A stretch of 46,114 nucleotides of DNA. Origin: Prosthecobacter sp. (GTDB lineage: Bacteria > Verrucomicrobiota > Verrucomicrobiia > Verrucomicrobiales > Verrucomicrobiaceae). The position numbers and the translations under genes were made by a program. The stretch is from positions 1-46,114 of the forward strand of contig NZ_JACSRD010000105.1 of the NCBI RefSeq assembly GCF_014879935.1. Direction: 5' to 3'. The notes under the pieces were generated by a model that saw only the letters and a list, made by a program, of their open reading frames with translations, was not told where the DNA came from and made no database searches. This document shows, one piece after another, positions 25,212 through 34,656 of the stretch (positions are counted from its first letter, which is position 1; each line of letters begins with the position of its first letter).

Positions 25212-25784
25212 GTGCACGCGCTCTATTACATCGCCAAAGGCCAGAAGACGCTGGGTCCTTGCTCCAAGGACGATCTGCGCAATTTCCTCGCATATGGTTC
25301 CATCCGCGACAGCGACCTGGTGAAACGTGAGGATGACGAGCACTGGCGGCCTGTTTCGACCCTGCTGGAGCTGAACCTCGCTGGCGAGGTGCTGGCGGAT
25401 GGACTGACGACCAAGCCCGTGAGGCGTCGCGTCGCCCGGTATCGCGATCATGATCGTGTGCCTTACGACCAACGGGGCAGCGTGGTGATGCGGCGCATGT
25501 TCTTCGGTTTCTTGTTTTTCCCGCCGTTGCTGTGGTGGGCTGCCGTGTCCCTTTACACGGATCACATCTTCCGCCGGAAGAAGGACGAGAACGGTTACCT
25601 GCTGGTCTGGGGACGCTGGGTGGAGGTGCTGGCGACGGTGATGATCATCGTGAACGCGCTCGCATGGTGGATGGGCATCACTTACGCCTCCTGGATCCTC
25701 GGTCCCGGTCTGCGGGAGCTGAGCAGAGGCATGGGCGAGGCGTGGGACGTCCTGCGCGGCCTGGTGCGGGACATGGGGCTTTGA
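25212..25784 (+). CDS. GYF-like (DUF4339) domain membrane protein
   Basis: A 190-residue protein with a GTG start (25212). The first 60 residues form a GYF_2/DUF4339-type domain: LYYIAKGQKTLGPCSKDDLR, then IRDSDLVKREDDEHWRPV. Two strongly hydrophobic segments follow (about residues 97-116 and 137-162), so it is membrane-embedded with the GYF part probably cytoplasmic. In this family the domain is thought to mediate protein contacts. No function is known. It is divergent from the ceramidase-like gene and 109 bp before the second DUF1549/1553 gene. Confidence 0.85.
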   Translation: MHALYYIAKGQKTLGPCSKDDLRNFLAYGSIRDSDLVKREDDEHWRPVSTLLELNLAGEVLADGLTTKPVRRRVARYRDHDRVPYDQRGSVVMRRMFFGFLFFPPLLWWAAVSLYTDHIFRRKKDENGYLLVWGRWVEVLATVMIIVNALAWWMGITYASWILGPGLRELSRGMGEAWDVLRGLVRDMGL

Positions 25785-25893
25785 GAGAGATTTCTGGAGG
25801 CTGGCAAGACACGGATTGTCATTCCCTGTGCCGGATTTGGCATCGTGTGCCGTGACTGACATTGAAGCGAAAACGGCCGCGTTTGTGACCGGC

Positions 25894-28059
25894 ATGAAAG
25901 CCATGCATTTCATCCCGACCATCGCCCTTTGCATCGCCGTCACCCTTCAAGCCGCGCCATCTGGCACGGACGCCGCCTCGAAGCAGATTGACGCGCTCCT
26001 CGCCCAAAGCTGGAAGAAGCACAAGATCACTCCCAACCCGCTCATCGACGACGCCACGTTCCTACGGCGCGTTTATCTGACGGTGGTGGGCCGTATCCCG
26101 ACCTACGACGAGGCCAAGGCCTTCCATGCCTGCCAGGCACCCGACAAGCGTGCGAAAATCGTCGAATCGTTGCTTTCCAGTGAAGGTTACGTGCAGAACT
26201 TTTTCAATTACTGGGCGGACGTGCTGCGCGCGCAGACACAAGGAGTCGCCGGCAGCACAACGGCGGAAAATTATGTGAACTACCTCCGCCAGTCGCTGCG
26301 TGAGAACAAACCGTGGGACCAGATGGCCCGCGAACTCGTCTCCAGCGAAGGTTCCTGCTTCGACACCGGCGCCATCGGCTACTACATGCGTGATCGCGGC
26401 ATGCCGCTCGACAATTTGTCGAACACCACGCGCATCTTCCTCGGCACACGCATGGAGTGCGCCCAGTGCCACGACCATCCCTTCGACAAATGGACGCAGA
26501 AGCAGTTCTACGAGATGGCGGCCTTCACGCACAACATGACGGCGTCCAGCTATCGCTCGAAAGGCAACGATGAAGTCAACAAGCTCATCCGAGCTGACAA
26601 GTCCATCGACAAGCAGACCCAGGACCTCATGCGGCAGGCCCTTCAAGAGGTCTTCCGCCCGCTGCGTGACACGCTCGTGGTGCAGAACAAGGGCAGCATC
26701 CGCCTCCCACACGACTACAAGTACAGTGACGCAAAGCCGAAGGACGTGGTGCCTGCCTCGGTGATGTTTGGCAAGCCCGTCACCCTCGCGAAGGAGTCCA
26801 ACACCATCGGCGAATTCGGCAAATGGCTCACCTCCGCGGAAAATCCGCGCTTCACCACCATCATCGCGAACCGCCTGTGGAAACGCGTTTTCGGCGTCGG
26901 CATCTACGAGCAGGTCGATGAGATGATGGACAATTCAGTCGCCTCGAACCCGGAACTGATGCGCTTCCTCGAAAAACAGATGGTCGCGTACAAGTATGAC
27001 ATGAAGGCCTACCTCCGCATGCTGCTGAACACGCAGGCCTTTGCCCGCGCCAGCGAGAAAGAAGCGCCCCCCGGCGTGCCCTACTACTTCCAGGGCCCAG
27101 TCTTCCGCCGCATGACCGCCGAGCAGGTCTGGGACTCCATGGTCGCCCTTGTCAGCCCCGAGCCTGAGCAGCCGAACTGGTCCGCCCGTGAGCGTGAGCG
27201 CCGCGAGCTCAACAACCGCCACAACCTCGCCAAGATGCTCGACAAGACCGAGCCCGAACTCCTCTTCGAAGCCTCCAAACTTGTCGCCACCGCGATGAAG
27301 GAACAGAACAAGGAATTCGACCAGCTCCGCAAGGAGCTCGATGTCGCCCGTGCGAAGGACGACAAGGAAAAGTCCAAGGAAATCCAGCGCCGCCTCAATG
27401 AAAGCCAGCGCATCCTGCGCGAGACCGTCTCCCGCTGCTTCTACGAGGCCGCGAAGAAATCCAACAACCAGGAAATCCAGGCCCAGCTCGCCGCCAGCGC
27501 CGGAGACGGCCCCATGGAGATGGCGATGATGAACATGATGGAAAACGCACGCGTCGATGCCAGGGACGCGCCGCTCAATGAGAAGCTCATGACCCGCATC
27601 AAGGCCGATGAAGTCCTCCTCGGCATCAAAGATGCGAAGAGCATCAAGAGTTACGAAAACTACCAGAAGACGCTTCACCAAACCTGGAGCCGCGCCGCCG
27701 AACTGCCCTCGCCCGCGCCTCGCGGTCACTTCCTCCGCGAATTCGGCCAGAGCGACCGCGATGTGATCGAAAACTCTTCCGATGAAGCCTCCGTGCCGCA
27801 AGCCCTCACCATCATGAACGGCTCGCTGCTCAGCCAGATCACCAGCGGCTGGTCGGCCTTCAGCCTGAATCTGCGCAAAGCCGCCACCAACGAGGAAAAG
27901 ATCGATGTTCTCTTCCTCAGCCTCTACTCCCGTCCGCCCACCGGGAAGGAGAAAGCCAAGATGCTGCAAACCCTCGAGTCCTACGCCTCCAACAAAGCCC
28001 TCTGGGAAGACATCACCCTCGCCGCCCTCAGCACGCAACGCTTCATCTTTGTCGAATAA
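25894..28059 (+). CDS. DUF1549/DUF1553 domain protein with CxxCH motif (second copy)
   Basis: A 721-residue exported protein. The start is put at ATG 25894, which gives a signal peptide MKAMHFIPTIALCIAVTLQA; the frame is open further upstream but unlikely to be used. It shares with the 6112-8595 gene DDATFLRRVYLTVVGRIPT, NFFNYWADVLR, GAIGYYMRDRGMPLDN, the heme-c-like CAQCH (Cys189-His193), ENPRFTTIIANRLWKRVFG and PAPRGHFLREFGQSDRD. It lacks most of the first copy's charged insertion after CAQCH, but has its own lysine/glutamate-rich helical stretch (about residues 465-520). It is followed after 52 bp by a DUF1501 gene. Confidence 0.93.
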   Translation: MKAMHFIPTIALCIAVTLQAAPSGTDAASKQIDALLAQSWKKHKITPNPLIDDATFLRRVYLTVVGRIPTYDEAKAFHACQAPDKRAKIVESLLSSEGYVQNFFNYWADVLRAQTQGVAGSTTAENYVNYLRQSLRENKPWDQMARELVSSEGSCFDTGAIGYYMRDRGMPLDNLSNTTRIFLGTRMECAQCHDHPFDKWTQKQFYEMAAFTHNMTASSYRSKGNDEVNKLIRADKSIDKQTQDLMRQALQEVFRPLRDTLVVQNKGSIRLPHDYKYSDAKPKDVVPASVMFGKPVTLAKESNTIGEFGKWLTSAENPRFTTIIANRLWKRVFGVGIYEQVDEMMDNSVASNPELMRFLEKQMVAYKYDMKAYLRMLLNTQAFARASEKEAPPGVPYYFQGPVFRRMTAEQVWDSMVALVSPEPEQPNWSARERERRELNNRHNLAKMLDKTEPELLFEASKLVATAMKEQNKEFDQLRKELDVARAKDDKEKSKEIQRRLNESQRILRETVSRCFYEAAKKSNNQEIQAQLAASAGDGPMEMAMMNMMENARVDARDAPLNEKLMTRIKADEVLLGIKDAKSIKSYENYQKTLHQTWSRAAELPSPAPRGHFLREFGQSDRDVIENSSDEASVPQALTIMNGSLLSQITSGWSAFSLNLRKAATNEEKIDVLFLSLYSRPPTGKEKAKMLQTLESYASNKALWEDITLAALSTQRFIFVE

Positions 28060-28079
28060 GCCCACGCCGCGTCAATTCC

Positions 28080-28107
28080 TGAAACTTGAAACTTTTAACC
28101 TGAAACT
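28080..28107. repeat. Four-unit 7-bp repeat TGAAACT
   Basis: TGAAACT, TGAAACT, TTTAACC, TGAAACT in strict 7-bp register, ending 4 bp before the DUF1501 ATG at 28112. The reverse complement occurs at 18333-18346. Confidence 0.55.
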
Positions 28108-28111
28108 CTTC

Positions 28112-29404
28112 ATGAACTCTGACCTCTCCCGCCGCTCCGTGATGACCCGCATGGCACAGACTTGCCTCGGCGTCGGCATGCTTCCTTCCATGGAGCATCT
28201 TTTCAGCAGCAAAGCCTTCGCTGCGGGTGAAGGTGCTGCCACGGCCAAGCAGGCCGCCACCGCACGCAATGTCATCTTCCTCTACATGACCGGCGGTCAA
28301 AGCCATCTCGACACCTGGGATCCGAAGCCCGACAACAAAGAGGTCGCCGGTCCGGTGAAAGCCATCAAGACCAGCGCCGATGGTGTGCGCGTCAGCGAAT
28401 ACCTCCCGCGCATCGCCAAAAAGATGCACCACGCCACCGTCATCAACTCGATGGCCACCAACACCGCCGCGCATGAGCAGGCGAACTACTTCATGCACAC
28501 CAGCTTCGGTTTGCGCAGCACCATCAAGCATCCCGGCATGGGCGCATGGCTCAGCTTCTTCCAAGGCCCCGGCAACCCCGCGCTGCCGCCGTATGTTTAC
28601 ATCGGCAACGACAGCCGCCATCCCGGTGCCGGTTTCTTCGCGAAGAAACACGGCCCGCTCATGGTCAACAACCCCGAGGCCGGCCTGCAAAACGTCCGCC
28701 CGCAAAAAGGCGTCACCGATGACCGCTTCGCCATGCGTCGCGACCTCGCGGGCGCTCTCGATGCCGAGTTTCAGGCCAAATGGGACACGCGCGGCGTCAA
28801 AGCCTACGCCGACATGTATGACGACGCCGTCCGTCTCATGAAAAGCGAGGACCTCGTCGCTTTCGACCTCACCAAGGAACCCGAAGACGTGCGCAAAGCC
28901 TACGGTAAAGAAACCTTCGGCCAAGGCTGCCTTCTCGCTCGTCGCCTCGTCGAGCACGGCGTGCGCTTCATTGAGGTCAGCTTTGGCAGTTGGGACACCC
29001 ACACCGCGAACTTCATCAACACGCCGCGTCTGTGCGACACGCTCGACACCGCGCTCACCGCTCTCGTCGCCGATCTGGAGCAGCGCGGCATGCTCGACAG
29101 CACCATGATCGTCGTCAGCTCCGAATTCGGCCGCACGCCGAAGATTAATCAGAACCAAGGCCGCGATCACTACCCCATCTTCAGCTCCGTCATCTTCGGC
29201 GGCGGCATCAAAGGCGGCTTCACCTACGGTGCCACCACACCCGACGGTGCCGGCATCGCCGCCGACAAAGTCGGCCCGCCCGACCTCAACGCCACCATCG
29301 GCTACGCCCTCGGCCTCCCGCTCGACCAGGTCATCTACTCCCCCAGCAAGCGCCCCTTCACCGTCGCCGACAAAGGCCAGCCGCTCACGCATCTGTTTGC
29401 CTGA
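28112..29404 (+). CDS. DUF1501 domain protein, exported (second copy)
   Basis: A 430-residue DUF1501 protein. ATG 28112 is chosen because it gives a twin-arginine-like signal (MNSDLSRRSVMTRMAQT); the open frame upstream overlaps the previous gene and is Pro/Ser-rich. Hallmarks are NVIFLYMTGGQSHLDTWD, YIGNDSRHPGAGFF, IEVSFGSWDTHTANF, VSSEFGRTPKINQN and the C-terminal YALGLPLDQVIYSPSKRPFT. It matches the copy at 8629-9936 along its full length. It forms a cassette with the DUF1549/1553 gene upstream and is followed by a terminator. Confidence 0.93.
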   Translation: MNSDLSRRSVMTRMAQTCLGVGMLPSMEHLFSSKAFAAGEGAATAKQAATARNVIFLYMTGGQSHLDTWDPKPDNKEVAGPVKAIKTSADGVRVSEYLPRIAKKMHHATVINSMATNTAAHEQANYFMHTSFGLRSTIKHPGMGAWLSFFQGPGNPALPPYVYIGNDSRHPGAGFFAKKHGPLMVNNPEAGLQNVRPQKGVTDDRFAMRRDLAGALDAEFQAKWDTRGVKAYADMYDDAVRLMKSEDLVAFDLTKEPEDVRKAYGKETFGQGCLLARRLVEHGVRFIEVSFGSWDTHTANFINTPRLCDTLDTALTALVADLEQRGMLDSTMIVVSSEFGRTPKINQNQGRDHYPIFSSVIFGGGIKGGFTYGATTPDGAGIAADKVGPPDLNATIGYALGLPLDQVIYSPSKRPFTVADKGQPLTHLFA

Positions 29405-29430
29405 GCAAGCCGAATCAACACCAACAACGA

Positions 29431-29463
29431 AACGCCCGGCAGTGTGAGCTGCCGGGTGTTTTG
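29431..29463 (+). terminator. Rho-independent terminator after the second DUF1501 gene
   Basis: AACGCCCGGCAG (29431-29442) pairs with CTGCCGGGTGTT (29449-29460) with one G-U pair and a six-base loop, and runs into a T-rich tail. Confidence 0.85.
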
Positions 29464-29474
29464 CTTTGAGAGTC

Positions 29475-29502
29475 AAAGAACGGGCTGACTGTCAGCCCGT
29501 TC
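29475..29502 (-). terminator. Terminator-like hairpin for the Gfo/Idh/MocA gene
   Basis: GAACGGGCTGA (29478-29488) pairs perfectly with TCAGCCCGTTC (29492-29502) across CTG. On the minus strand the hairpin is followed by TTTGACT, a short T tail, 15 bp after the stop of the convergent oxidoreductase gene. Confidence 0.7.
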
Positions 29503-29516
29503 CATGCGAAGGCGGA

Positions 29517-30950
29517 TCAGATGTCCGCCGCGCTGTATTCCCAGCCCTGACGAACGGCCGCGCGCTTGATGAGCTTGTTGGCGTCCTCGTTGTCGGTGGT
29601 CTGTGTGGCGCTGTCCCAGCGGATGACCTTGCCGGGGTTGGTGATGCCAAAGTTGCCGAAGAGGCAGAGCTTGGTCAGCGGCACGGAGTAATCGAAGTTG
29701 CTGCCGGCGGTCTTGTTCTGCTCGATCGCCATGACAAGTTCGAGCTGCGGCTTGCCAGGGGCGAGGCTGCGTTCGAGGGTCTTCGGCGTTTCTTTGAAGA
29801 ACTTGGCCAGTTTCGGACGATTGCCGACGACTTCCAGAGCCTCGCAGTAATCGCCAGGATTCAGGATGCTGTCCTCGTCACCCACGATGAGGAAGCCGCC
29901 CTTCATCTTGTCGAAATCACGGTCAGCTTCCAGCTTCGCCGGACGCTCAGGCTTCATCGGCTTGCCGTCCTTCATGCCTTCATACCAGTGCAGCTTGATG
30001 TCGCCGTATTTGGCATGCTTGAAGGAGCAGATCACGTGCGACCAGGCCGGCCAGCTCACATCGGTGAGTTCTCCGACTTCGGCTTCAATCTGGTAGGGTT
30101 CGCCGAGTTCGCAGGCCCAGAAAGGACCGTCCATGATGTGGCAGCCCATGTCGCCCATGGCACCAGCGCCGAACTCGCGATGACCGCGCCAGGCGAAGGG
30201 GTGAAGGCCGGGGATGTAAGGATGATCGGGGACCTGGGCCAGCCACTGCTGCCAGTTCACGTGGGCGGGAGCCTGGCCGACCGCTTCGGCGACTTCGTTG
30301 GACTCTTCCTTGCGGCGTGGCTTTGGAGCTGTCTTGCCGGTGTAGATGTCTTTGGCGGCATTGCCCTGCGGCCAGATCGGACGATTGGTCCACACGTGGA
30401 TTTCCTTCACATTGCCGACGACGCCGGCGTTCATCCACTCCTTGAGCTGGCGGATCTGCTCACCGGTGTGGCCCTGGTTGCCCATGTTGGTCTTCACGCC
30501 CTTCTTCTTGGCGGCTTCGTGAAGCTGATTGGCCTCCCAGATGCGGTTCACCAGCGGCTTCTGCACGCAGACGTGCTTACCACGCTTGATGGCTTCCATG
30601 GCGGCCGGGTAATGCGCGTGGTCAGGCGTGGAGACCGTGCACATGTCGATCTTGTCGCCCATCGTTTCGAACATCTCCATGAACGAGGTGAACATCTTCG
30701 CGTCCGGATACTTCTTCTGGGCGTCCTTGAGGCGGTTGCTGTCGATGTCGCAGATGGCGACGATGTTCGCACCTTCGGCGGCGATGCCGACGTCAGACGC
30801 GCCCTTGCCACCCGCGCCACCGATGCCGGCGACGTTGAGTTTCTTGGCGGCTTCCTGCCCGAGGAGGAGGTTCGGGAAGAAGATGCCACCAGCGGTGGCG
30901 GCGGTGCCGCGCAGGAAGGCACGGCGGTTGGGGAAGAGTGTGGGCTTCAT
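29517..30950 (-). CDS. Gfo/Idh/MocA family oxidoreductase, Tat-exported
   Basis: A 477-residue oxidoreductase with a twin-arginine signal (PNRRAFLRGTAATAGG). The NAD-binding fold follows: LNVAGIGGAGGKG, IVAICDIDSNRL and CTVSTPDHAHYPAAMEAI, then the family's catalytic-region KHVCVQKPLVNRIWEA (conserved Lys-Pro). The C-terminal domain has GNQGHTGEQIRQLKEW and FGAGAMGDMGCHIMD. The Tat-exported, 450-480-residue form is frequent in Planctomycetes and Verrucomicrobia, and is thought to carry a tightly bound NAD(P) and act on sugars in the periplasm; glucose-fructose oxidoreductase is the studied precedent. The substrate is unknown. Confidence 0.93.
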   Translation of the reverse strand: MKPTLFPNRRAFLRGTAATAGGIFFPNLLLGQEAAKKLNVAGIGGAGGKGASDVGIAAEGANIVAICDIDSNRLKDAQKKYPDAKMFTSFMEMFETMGDKIDMCTVSTPDHAHYPAAMEAIKRGKHVCVQKPLVNRIWEANQLHEAAKKKGVKTNMGNQGHTGEQIRQLKEWMNAGVVGNVKEIHVWTNRPIWPQGNAAKDIYTGKTAPKPRRKEESNEVAEAVGQAPAHVNWQQWLAQVPDHPYIPGLHPFAWRGHREFGAGAMGDMGCHIMDGPFWACELGEPYQIEAEVGELTDVSWPAWSHVICSFKHAKYGDIKLHWYEGMKDGKPMKPERPAKLEADRDFDKMKGGFLIVGDEDSILNPGDYCEALEVVGNRPKLAKFFKETPKTLERSLAPGKPQLELVMAIEQNKTAGSNFDYSVPLTKLCLFGNFGITNPGKVIRWDSATQTTDNEDANKLIKRAAVRQGWEYSAADI

Positions 30951-31104
30951 GGTTTGGTTTGAGGGCCGCGACGATAGCGGTTAGGCCGCTTGGAACGCAA
31001 CGGGAATGTCGTCTCCTCCACGAAAATCACCCCGTGGGCAAAGAAACACCGGCAGGGCATTCTTTGTGCTTGGCGAGGCGGCAGCTCACCCGCTAAAACG
31101 CCCC

Positions 31105-32457
31105 ATGGACTTTGCCAAATTTGCTTCCGAACTCTCCGGTTTTGTGTGGGGCGTGCCCCTCATTGTGCTGCTTTTCGGCACGCATCTCTTCCTGACCATC
31201 CGCACCGGCTTCATCCAGCGCTTTCTGCCTCGTGCGATCAAGATCTCCCTCTCACGCGAGAAGGAAGGGGAAGGGGATGTCTCGCAGTTTGGCGCCCTCA
31301 TGACGGCGCTGGCCGCCACCATCGGCGCGGGCAACATCATCGGCGTCGCCGGTGCCGTCGCCACGGGTGGACCGGGTGCCGTGTTCTGGATGTGGCTCAC
31401 GGGCGTGTTCGGCATCGCCACGAAATACGCGGAGGCAGTCCTTGCCGTGAAATATCGCGTGCAGATGCCGGATGGCAGCTATGCCGGCGGCCCGATGTAT
31501 GCCCTGGAACGCGGCCTGGGGCAGAAGTGGCTCGGCGTCGTGTTCGCTGTCTTCACCTGCGTCGCCGCGTTCGGCATTGGCAACATGTTCCAGGCCAATG
31601 CGGTCGTGGAGACGCTGAAGGAGTGGATCAAGCCCGGCGCTGAATCTGAAAACGTCATGCGCTGGGTGGCCGGACTCGTGATGGCGGCCATCACCGGTGC
31701 CGTCATCCTCGGCGGGGTGAAAAGCATCGCCAAAGTGTGCGGCTTCCTCGTGCCGATCATGGCCGTGGGCTACGTCATCGGCTGCGTCTTGATTCTGATC
31801 AAGAATGCCGCGCTGCTGCCACAGGCGCTCAGCGACATTGTCGGCGGTGCCTTCACCAGCCACGCAGCGGTGGGCGGTTTCACCGGAGCCGCGCTGAAAT
31901 CCGTCATCCAGTCCGGGATCGCGCGCGGTTTGTTCTCCAACGAATCAGGCCTGGGCAGCGCACCCATCGTCGCGGCGGCCGCGCAGACGCGGAATCCGGT
32001 CCGTCAGGCGCTGGTGTCTTCCACGGCCACATTCTGGGACACCGTCGTCGTCTGCGCCATCACTGGCCTCGTCATCGTGAGCAGCGGCCATTGGAAGGAG
32101 GGCCTGCCAAAGGCAGCGCTGACGAACGCTGCGTTTGAAGAGCTCCACACCATCGGTCCGATCTTCCTGCTGTTCGGTCTCATGACCTTTGTGTTCTCCT
32201 CGATCCTCGGCTGGTGCTACTACGGCGAAAAAGCCGCCGAATACCTCGTGGGACCGCGTGCGGTGAAGCCCTACCGCATTCTATGGGTTCTCATGGTCCT
32301 GGTCGGGTCAGTGCAGCCTGCGGCGGCCGTCATGGATTTCTCAGACGCCGCCAACGGCCTCATGGCTGTGCCGAATCTCATCGCCCTCATCTGCCTCAGC
32401 GGTGTCATCGCCGCCGAAACCAAGGCGCACTCGAACGAACTGACCGGGAAGGACTGA
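31105..32457 (+). CDS. Sodium:alanine symporter (AGCS family)
   Basis: A 450-residue inner-membrane transporter with about ten or eleven hydrophobic segments. AGCS hallmarks are GTHLFLTIRTGFIQRF, LAATIGAGNIIGVAGAVATGGPG (split below 20 here: ATIGAGNIIGVAGA), FWMWLTGVFGIATKYAE, YAGGPMYALERGLG, GLFSNESGLGSAPIVAA and GWCYYGEKAAEYL. It imports alanine, glycine or similar amino acids with sodium. ATG 31105 (MDFAKFASELSGF) is the family-like start; 33 residues further upstream are open but Arg/Pro-rich. It is a monocistronic gene between a divergent oxidoreductase and the tRNA-Gln gene 66 bp downstream. Confidence 0.94.
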   Translation: MDFAKFASELSGFVWGVPLIVLLFGTHLFLTIRTGFIQRFLPRAIKISLSREKEGEGDVSQFGALMTALAATIGAGNIIGVAGAVATGGPGAVFWMWLTGVFGIATKYAEAVLAVKYRVQMPDGSYAGGPMYALERGLGQKWLGVVFAVFTCVAAFGIGNMFQANAVVETLKEWIKPGAESENVMRWVAGLVMAAITGAVILGGVKSIAKVCGFLVPIMAVGYVIGCVLILIKNAALLPQALSDIVGGAFTSHAAVGGFTGAALKSVIQSGIARGLFSNESGLGSAPIVAAAAQTRNPVRQALVSSTATFWDTVVVCAITGLVIVSSGHWKEGLPKAALTNAAFEELHTIGPIFLLFGLMTFVFSSILGWCYYGEKAAEYLVGPRAVKPYRILWVLMVLVGSVQPAAAVMDFSDAANGLMAVPNLIALICLSGVIAAETKAHSNELTGKD

Positions 32458-32475
32458 AAAAGTCTTTCCAGACAC

Positions 32476-32503
32476 TTGCAAGATGGTCATGGACCTCTAC
32501 TTT
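32476..32503 (+). promoter_or_regulatory. Possible promoter for tRNA-Gln
   Basis: TTGCAA (32476-32481) and TACTTT (32498-32503) are 16 bp apart, and the second ends 20 bp before the mature tRNA 5' end. Matches to the sigma-70 consensus are modest (4/6 and 3/6). Confidence 0.3.
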
Positions 32504-32523
32504 GGCGGCCCTTCGACCACCAC

Positions 32524-32597
32524 TGCCTCATGGTGTAATGGTAACACAGCAGATTCTGAATCTGTTATTCAAGGTTCGAATCCTTGTGAGGCAACCA
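32524..32597 (+). tRNA. tRNA-Gln (anticodon CUG)
   Basis: A full 74-nt cloverleaf: acceptor TGCCTCA/TGAGGCA (7 bp), D stem GTGT/ACAC, anticodon stem GCAGA/TCTGT with loop TTCTGAA (anticodon CTG, reads CAG), a 4-nt variable loop, T stem CAAGG/CCTTG with loop TTCGAAT, discriminator A and an encoded CCA. It stands just before the restriction-modification locus, and tRNA 3' ends are common integration sites. Confidence 0.96.
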
Positions 32598-32913
32598 ACT
32601 GAAAGAATCAGTAGGTCCACGGCTCGGCAGCTCAGGCTCAGAATGAGGTGAAGGTTACGACGCTGATGTTTCGCGGACTCCTGTCAGGTTCGTCGCGTAC
32701 TTCGGACATCCTCCAGGTCGCGGTGATTGAACTGGATCAGCACCTAGGGCGTCATCTTCTTGATCAGACGATCCCCCAAGCCGAGATCGCGACAGTTCTT
32801 CGTGCTCGGGCCGCAAGGCGTGTGTTTCACCGGGCATCTGCCCCCTGTCAGCTCATCAAACCGCTGCCGCCTTGACCCTTCTGTCCTCCTCCGCATGGGT
32901 GCGCCCCTCCTGC
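32598..32913. other. Gene-free spacer between tRNA-Gln and hsdM
   Basis: 316 bp with no convincing gene: the short frames (such as 32648-32875) have no family features. No integrase and no second copy of the tRNA 3' end were seen by eye. The hsdM promoter should be in this stretch, but no clear -35/-10 pair was found. Confidence 0.5.
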
Positions 32914-34656
32914 ATGGCTGATCCCAATCTCTCCTCCTTCCTCTGGTCCGTCGCCGACCTGCTTCGTGGCGACTACAAGCAGTCGGAGTATGGCAAAGTC
33001 ATACTGCCGTTCACCGTACTGCGCCGTCTGGACTGCGTGCTGGAGGGCACCCGCGCCGCGGTGTTGAAGGAAAAGGCCATGCGCGAGGCCGCCGGGCTGA
33101 ATCCCGAGCCCTTCCTGCTGCGCACCGCCGGGCAGCTCTTTTACAATACGCACTCGATGAGCCTGAAAGAGCTCACGGGCGACGCGGCGAACATCGGCGA
33201 GAATCTCCGCGCCTACATTGATGCCTTCTCGCCAGCCGTGCGGGACATCTTTGAGAGCTTCGAGTTCCACACCCAGCTCGACAAGCTGGAGAAGGCCGGG
33301 CTGCTCTACCTCGTGGCGGAGAAGTTCAAGAACATCGACCTCCACCCGGAGACCGTCAGCAATGCGCAGATGGGCGCGGTGTTTGAGGAGCTGATCCGGA
33401 AGTTCGCCGAGCTTTCGAATGAGACCGCCGGGGAGCACTTCACGCCGCGTGAGGTCATCCGCCTCATGGTGAATCTGCTCTTCATCGAGGACGATCAGGC
33501 GCTGACGCGGCCCGGCGTCGTCCGCAGCCTCTACGATCCCACCGCAGGCACCGGCGGCATGCTCAGCGTCGCGGGCGAGCACCTCGCGGAGATCAATCCG
33601 GACGCCCGCCTCGTCATGTATGGCCAGGAGTTGAACCCCGAGTCCTACGCCATCTGCAAGGCGGACATGCTCATCAAAGGCCAGGACATCGCCAACATCG
33701 TCTTTGGAAACACCCTTTCCGCCGATGGCCTGCACGGGAAGCAGTTCGACTACATGCTGAGCAATCCGCCCTTCGGCGTCGAGTGGAAGAAGATCGAGAA
33801 GGAAATCCGCAAGGAGCACGAGCAGCAGGGGCACAATGGACGCTTCGGCCCCGGCCTGCCGCGTGTGAGTGATGGCTCGCTGCTCTTCCTGCTGCACCTG
33901 CTTTCAAAAATGCGGCCCGCGAAGGATGGCGGCAGCCGTTTCGGCATCGTGCTGAATGGCTCCCCGCTCTTCACCGGCGGCGCGGGCAGTGGCGAGAGCG
34001 AGATCCGCCGCCACCTGCTGGAGAGTGACCTCGTGGAGGCCATCATCGGCCTGCCCACCGACATGTTTTATAACACCGGCATCAGCACCTACGTCTGGAT
34101 CGTCAGCAACCGGAAGCCCGCCGCGCGGAAGGGCCGGGTGCAGCTCATCGATGCCTCCAGCTTCTGGCAAAAGATGCGCAAGAGCCTCGGCAGCAAGCGC
34201 AAGGAACTCAGCCCCGCGCACATCGAGGACATCACCCGCCTGTTTGGCGAGTTCCGGGAGGAGACCCGCGACGGCGTGCCCATCTCCCGCATCTTTAAAA
34301 ACGAAGCCTTCGGTTATCGCACCATCACCGTCGAGCGACCGGAGCGCGATGCGAAAGGCCAGATCGTCCTCAGCGCCAAAGGCAAGACCAAGGGCAAGCC
34401 CGTGCCTGATCCGGCCCTGCGGGACACCGAAAACGTCCCGCTCACCGAGGACGTGGACGCTTATTTCAATCGCGAGGTCCTGCCGCATGCGCCGGATGCG
34501 TGGATCGACCCGGAGAAGACGAAGATCGGCTATGAAATCCCCTTCAACCGCCACTTCTACGTCTTCCAGCCCCCGCGCCCGCTGGCGGAGATCGACGCCG
34601 AGCTGAAGACCGTCACGGACACCATCCTCAAACTCATCGGAGGGCTCAGCGCATGA
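32914..34656 (+). CDS. hsdM: Type I restriction-modification DNA methyltransferase subunit HsdM
   Basis: A 580-residue N6-adenine methyltransferase, the M subunit of a type I system. An N-terminal helical HsdM_N domain ([21 protein letters not shown], then VLRRLD) precedes the catalytic domain with AdoMet motif I D208-P-T-A-G-T-G-G and catalytic motif IV N284-[20 protein letters not shown] is another family hallmark. With HsdS it methylates the recognition sequence; with HsdR it forms the restriction complex. ATG 32914 (MADPNLSSF) is preferred to an in-frame TTG at 32872. Its stop overlaps the ATG of the repeat frame at 34653 (ATGA). Confidence 0.96.
   Translation: MADPNLSSFLWSVADLLRGDYKQSEYGKVILPFTVLRRLDCVLEGTRAAVLKEKAMREAAGLNPEPFLLRTAGQLFYNTHSMSLKELTGDAANIGENLRAYIDAFSPAVRDIFESFEFHTQLDKLEKAGLLYLVAEKFKNIDLHPETVSNAQMGAVFEELIRKFAELSNETAGEHFTPREVIRLMVNLLFIEDDQALTRPGVVRSLYDPTAGTGGMLSVAGEHLAEINPDARLVMYGQELNPESYAICKADMLIKGQDIANIVFGNTLSADGLHGKQFDYMLSNPPFGVEWKKIEKEIRKEHEQQGHNGRFGPGLPRVSDGSLLFLLHLLSKMRPAKDGGSRFGIVLNGSPLFTGGAGSGESEIRRHLLESDLVEAIIGLPTDMFYNTGISTYVWIVSNRKPAARKGRVQLIDASSFWQKMRKSLGSKRKELSPAHIEDITRLFGEFREETRDGVPISRIFKNEAFGYRTITVERPERDAKGQIVLSAKGKTKGKPVPDPALRDTENVPLTEDVDAYFNREVLPHAPDAWIDPEKTKIGYEIPFNRHFYVFQPPRPLAEIDAELKTVTDTILKLIGGLSA

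Noticed and set aside
27905..28111. Upstream start for the second DUF1501 gene
   Set aside because: The extra 69 residues overlap the DUF1549/1553 gene and are Pro/Ser/Arg-rich; the Tat signal begins at 28112.
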